Of a DNA stretch of 64,000 nt, positions 62,301 through 64,000 are shown piece after piece. The position numbers and the translations under genes are program-made. The DNA is taken from the NCBI GenBank assembly GCA_024138025.1, contig JAMXBD010003416.1:57058-121057 (forward strand), given 5' to 3'. This DNA is from Combretum micranthum. Taxonomy: Eukaryota; Streptophyta; Magnoliopsida; Myrtales; Combretaceae. Position 1 is the first letter of the stretch. Every line of letters begins with the position of its first letter. The notes beneath the pieces are model-generated. The model saw only the letters and a list, made by a program, of their open reading frames with translations. It did no database searches and was not told the DNA's origin.

Positions 62301-63017
62301 TTGTTGATGGTCAGGTATTATTGCTGATACCACTTGCTTTTTTCTAATTTTTCTTGTTTCACTTCATGTCTTTCTAATTTTGCCATCTTGTCACCTGAAA
62401 CTACTCCTGGAACGATAATATTGGGGGGAAAAAAATCTACTTCTGATGGGAAAATGACAACACGGTTGCTTTGAGTATATGTGCTATTGCCTAGTTATAG
62501 AATGAATTTGCAGAATCTTTAAATTGGTGGAGTCTCCTTTCCTTAAGGAAAATTTTGTTGTTTTAATGGATGAAACACCGTTCTACTGCCATTTAGTAGG
62601 TAAAGTTTGTTATACCAAACCATTGTGTCAGTGCTTGTAAACAGTCTAACTTCTCTAAAATCTTTGCAGTTGTTAAGAAGTTAATAAAGTTTTGTTTTCA
62701 TATGTTCTGTACATCATTACCCTATATTCATTATGTGCTTTCATCAAAATATATTAGACTTCCTATTGATTATGGTTTTCTCTATTAAAACCTCTTTGGT
62801 CAGCTGGTTATGTATTGGTTCAAATGGTTGTTTGGCTTTGGCTCTGTGAAGTTCTAATGTTTTAAAAAAATGGACAGGCTGGCTTAACAGCTGCTGATAC
62901 AGAGATAGCTGATTGGCTGCGAAAAAACTACTCCCATAAGTATATTATACTGGCAGTGAATAAGTGTGAGTCTCCACGTAGAGGAATCTTGCAGGCAGCT
63001 GAGTTTTGGTCTTTGGG
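55904..63017 (+). CDS. Chloroplast-type Der/EngA GTPase gene, 5' part (exons 1-5), continues past the window
   Basis: Der/EngA GTPases have two G domains and a KH-like domain; in plants the nuclear-encoded form acts in chloroplast ribosome assembly and rRNA processing. Five exons are visible: 55904-56335, 57209-57278, 61844-61937, 62022-62314 and 62878-63017, with GT..AG introns. Exon 1 gives a serine/proline-rich N terminus that fits a plastid transit peptide, then an acidic stretch. Exon 3 holds the P-loop GRPNVGKS, exon 4 [11 protein letters not shown] and the DTGG motif, exon 5 the NKCE motif. The second G domain and the KH-like domain must lie to the right. Two single G losses break the frame, at 56236-56239 and 62089-62091; restoring them makes all exon phases agree. 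The start is ATG 55904; the GTG three bases before it is not a plant start. Confidence 0.88.
56336..57208 (+). other. Der intron 1
   Basis: Starts GTACGT and ends ACTTCCAG. T-rich, no nested element recognised. Confidence 0.75.
57209..57278 (+). CDS. Der exon 2 (charged linker)
   Basis: Seventy bases reading [19 protein letters not shown] then LQEV. It enters in phase 1 and leaves in phase 2 at TT|GTAAGA. The position matches the variable linker before the first G domain in plant Der proteins. Confidence 0.75.
57996..58000. repeat. Left target-site duplication of the copia element
   Basis: CATTG, repeated exactly at 61727-61731. Confidence 0.85.
58001..58195 (-). repeat. 3' LTR of the copia element
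   Basis: 195 bp. On the minus strand it begins TGTTGAGATATATGAG and ends ATTTTTAGCA. Aligned with the 5' LTR it differs at roughly one position in ten, plus small indels. Confidence 0.88.
58280..60350 (-). pseudogene. copia pol remnant (protease, reverse transcriptase, RNase H)
   Basis: Minus-strand blocks in order. Protease: [18 protein letters not shown] at about 60270-60340, with DSSA where functional enzymes have DSGA. Reverse transcriptase start: [15 protein letters not shown] then [20 protein letters not shown] (about 59500-59660). Active-site region: [12 protein letters not shown] at 59126-59137, with YVDN in place of the catalytic YVDD. RT end: [11 protein letters not shown] then ISQFMHDPR (about 58780-58860). 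RNase [21 protein letters not shown] (about 58380-58440) and a final copia-like DIYSSA before the 3' LTR. Several stops and shifts separate the blocks. The integrase that should lie between protease and RT is missing or unrecognisable. Confidence 0.85.
60555..61400 (-). pseudogene. copia gag remnant with CCHC zinc knuckle
   Basis: The block at 61354-61094 reads NYLKWSQFV, then [13 protein letters not shown] and [11 protein letters not shown], the conserved core of a plant copia gag. The zinc knuckle [14 protein letters not shown] (CX2CX4HX4C complete) is at 60558-60599. The frame between them is interrupted. Confidence 0.85.
61519..61530 (-). other. Primer-binding site of the copia element
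   Basis: The minus strand reads TGGTATCGGAGC, one base from the initiator-Met consensus TGGTATCAGAGC, directly after the 5' LTR. Confidence 0.85.
61531..61726 (-). repeat. 5' LTR of the copia element
   Basis: 196 bp. On the minus strand it starts TGTCGAGATATATGAG. Its inner end has decayed from CA to GT next to the primer-binding site. Confidence 0.88.
61727..61731. repeat. Right target-site duplication of the copia element
   Basis: CATTG, identical to 57996-58000. Confidence 0.85.
61844..61937 (+). CDS. Der exon 3 (G1, P-loop of the first G domain)
   Basis: Reads [21 protein letters not shown] and then [10 protein letters not shown]. The GxxxxGKS P-loop is intact. 94 bases, phase 2 in and phase 0 out; donor GGG|GTAAGT. 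Confidence 0.9.
61938..62021 (+). other. Der intron 3
   Basis: 84 bp, GTAAGT to TTTTAG. Confidence 0.85.
62022..62314 (+). CDS. Der exon 4 (switch regions, DTGG)
   Basis: Reads [19 protein letters not shown] then RSFW. After a lost G (62089-62091) it continues [14 protein letters not shown], later [18 protein letters not shown] and [12 protein letters not shown]. 293 bases plus one gives 98 codons, phase 0 on both sides; donor CAG|GTATTA. Confidence 0.88.
62315..62877 (+). other. Der intron 4
   Basis: GTATTA to TGGACAG; no nested element seen. Confidence 0.85.
62878..63017 (+). CDS. Der exon 5 (NKCE motif)
   Basis: Reads [18 protein letters not shown] then [18 protein letters not shown] and AAEFWSLG. 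The NKCE motif corresponds to G4 (NKxD) of the first domain. 140 bases, phase 0 in and phase 2 out; donor GG|GTGAGT. No frameshift. Confidence 0.9.
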
Positions 63018-64000
63018 GTGAGTTGTGCATTCTTACCCTTGCAATATTCTCTTTCAAGTTCCTAAACTGATGGTAAATGAGGCTCTTCGTATTACCCTAG
63101 CAAGGCCGGTAAGTAAGTTTTTCAAGCAATGATACAATGCTGGAATTAGAACTGTTGAATTTGCGATCATATTTGTCGATTCTTTTAGTTGGTTTTCATG
63201 TGAAATATATATGTTAGGATGCATCATAGTCAACTATTAAGACCCTATGTGCACTGTTGGTATAGTCTGGTACATATAGGCTCTGTTATTCTTCAAGATG
63301 ACTCTGCAGCTGGTGTATGGGAGTAGTTTTCTGGGAAGTGCAGCAGCAATTTTTCCCCCCTTCCTGTCTGATTGTCAATGGCAAAGTAAAAAGATAAGGC
63401 GGAGGTTTTTTTTTTATTTTAAATTGAAAAAGACAAGCAGAACAATGTACAATCCACATCTAACATGTGATATTATAATTTTGGGGGTTGATCATGGTTG
63501 TATTTTTGAATTTCTGATATATGTAATGTATACTTATAATACTATTATGGGTATAAGGTGATGATAATTACAGTAGAAGTGCCTGATCTTTGACATCTTT
63601 TTATTAGTGTCCAAAATTTAAAATATTTTTGCTTTAGTGCTTCATTTTATCAAACTAAGACAAACGAGTATCTCTGTTTTTTTTTTTTTGGGCAAACGAG
63701 TTTCTCTGTTATAATGACTATTATCATAGATGAGATGGATGAATGTAGTAGTAAATGTATCAACATTTACCTTTTAGTGTCCAAACTTGAACCTGTCTGT
63801 TTTGGTACTTCATCTTTTTAAAATTTAACACAAATAAGTGATTCCTTTATAAACTTTTCAATGGCGATTTCTTTATAATAATTATTATCAAATAGTCAAA
63901 ACAATCGATAAAATACTGATAAGAACAAATTGAAAAAGTAGAGAACAAAAGGCTACTTGTCTAGAATTTTTAGCCATGAATGACTTTTTGCATCTATATT
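63018..64000 (+). other. Der intron 5 (incomplete)
   Basis: Starts GTGAGT. The next expected exon, beginning with a sequence like FTPIPISALSG, does not appear before the window ends. Contains T-runs and repeated words (GTGTCCAAA..TTTTAGTGCTTCATTTTATCAAA at about 63608 and again near 63777), probably another decayed MITE. Confidence 0.65.

Noticed and set aside
1..64000. tRNA genes, CRISPR arrays, organelle DNA insertions, bacterial-type operons
   Set aside because: Looked for and not seen. Repeats here are transposon-derived, and no cloverleaf, spacer array or plastid/mitochondrial gene block was recognised by eye.

Overview
The window is nuclear DNA from a flowering plant, most likely a eudicot. 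It is AT-rich, has almost no long open frames, and consists mainly of plant transposon families: a Cassandra-type TRIM, long Ty3/gypsy LTRs, Ty1/copia, a MULE carrying a plant mobile domain, and hAT-like MITEs. Two conserved plant genes are present. One is an intronless PPR protein gene (36228-37795, +). The other is the first part of a chloroplast-type Der/EngA double GTPase gene (55904 to beyond the right edge, +; five exons visible).

Layout. 1-9 kb: AT-rich DNA with a short TRIM at 2.2-3.1 kb whose LTRs carry a degraded 5S-rRNA-like domain, and an LTR-like stretch near 4-4.8 kb. 9-12 kb: two hAT-like MITEs and a ~0.66 kb tandem duplication. 12-18 kb: microsatellites, a probable PIF-like MITE, and an LTR-like region with a GC-rich patch. 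18-30.5 kb: four copies, in both orientations, of one long gypsy LTR family, the last followed by a primer-binding site. A cluster of foldback MITEs sits at 21-22.3 kb. 30.5-36 kb: degraded retroelement interior, a TIR element with an 8-bp target duplication, and an RNase H remnant. 36.2-37.8 kb: the PPR gene. 39.4-45 kb: older repeat DNA carrying a TIR element and a 3.6 kb solo LTR, both with target duplications. 46-51 kb: more MITEs, an LTR fragment and a poly(A) retroposon scar. 52.1-55.7 kb: MULE remnant ending about 200 bp upstream of the Der start codon. 55.9-64 kb: the Der gene, with a dead copia element (58001-61726, antisense) in intron 2.

Both genes are conserved along their visible length, yet each is interrupted only by single-base deletions: four in the PPR frame and two in the Der exons. 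Five of the six fall in runs of three or more equal bases. Restoring one base at each site makes every frame and every exon phase add up exactly. This points to run-length errors in the assembly at least as strongly as to pseudogenes. The two genes do not form a functional unit: PPR proteins usually act on organelle RNA, and plant Der homologues act in chloroplast ribosome biogenesis. I saw no tRNA gene, intact rRNA gene, CRISPR array, operon or other non-plant system.
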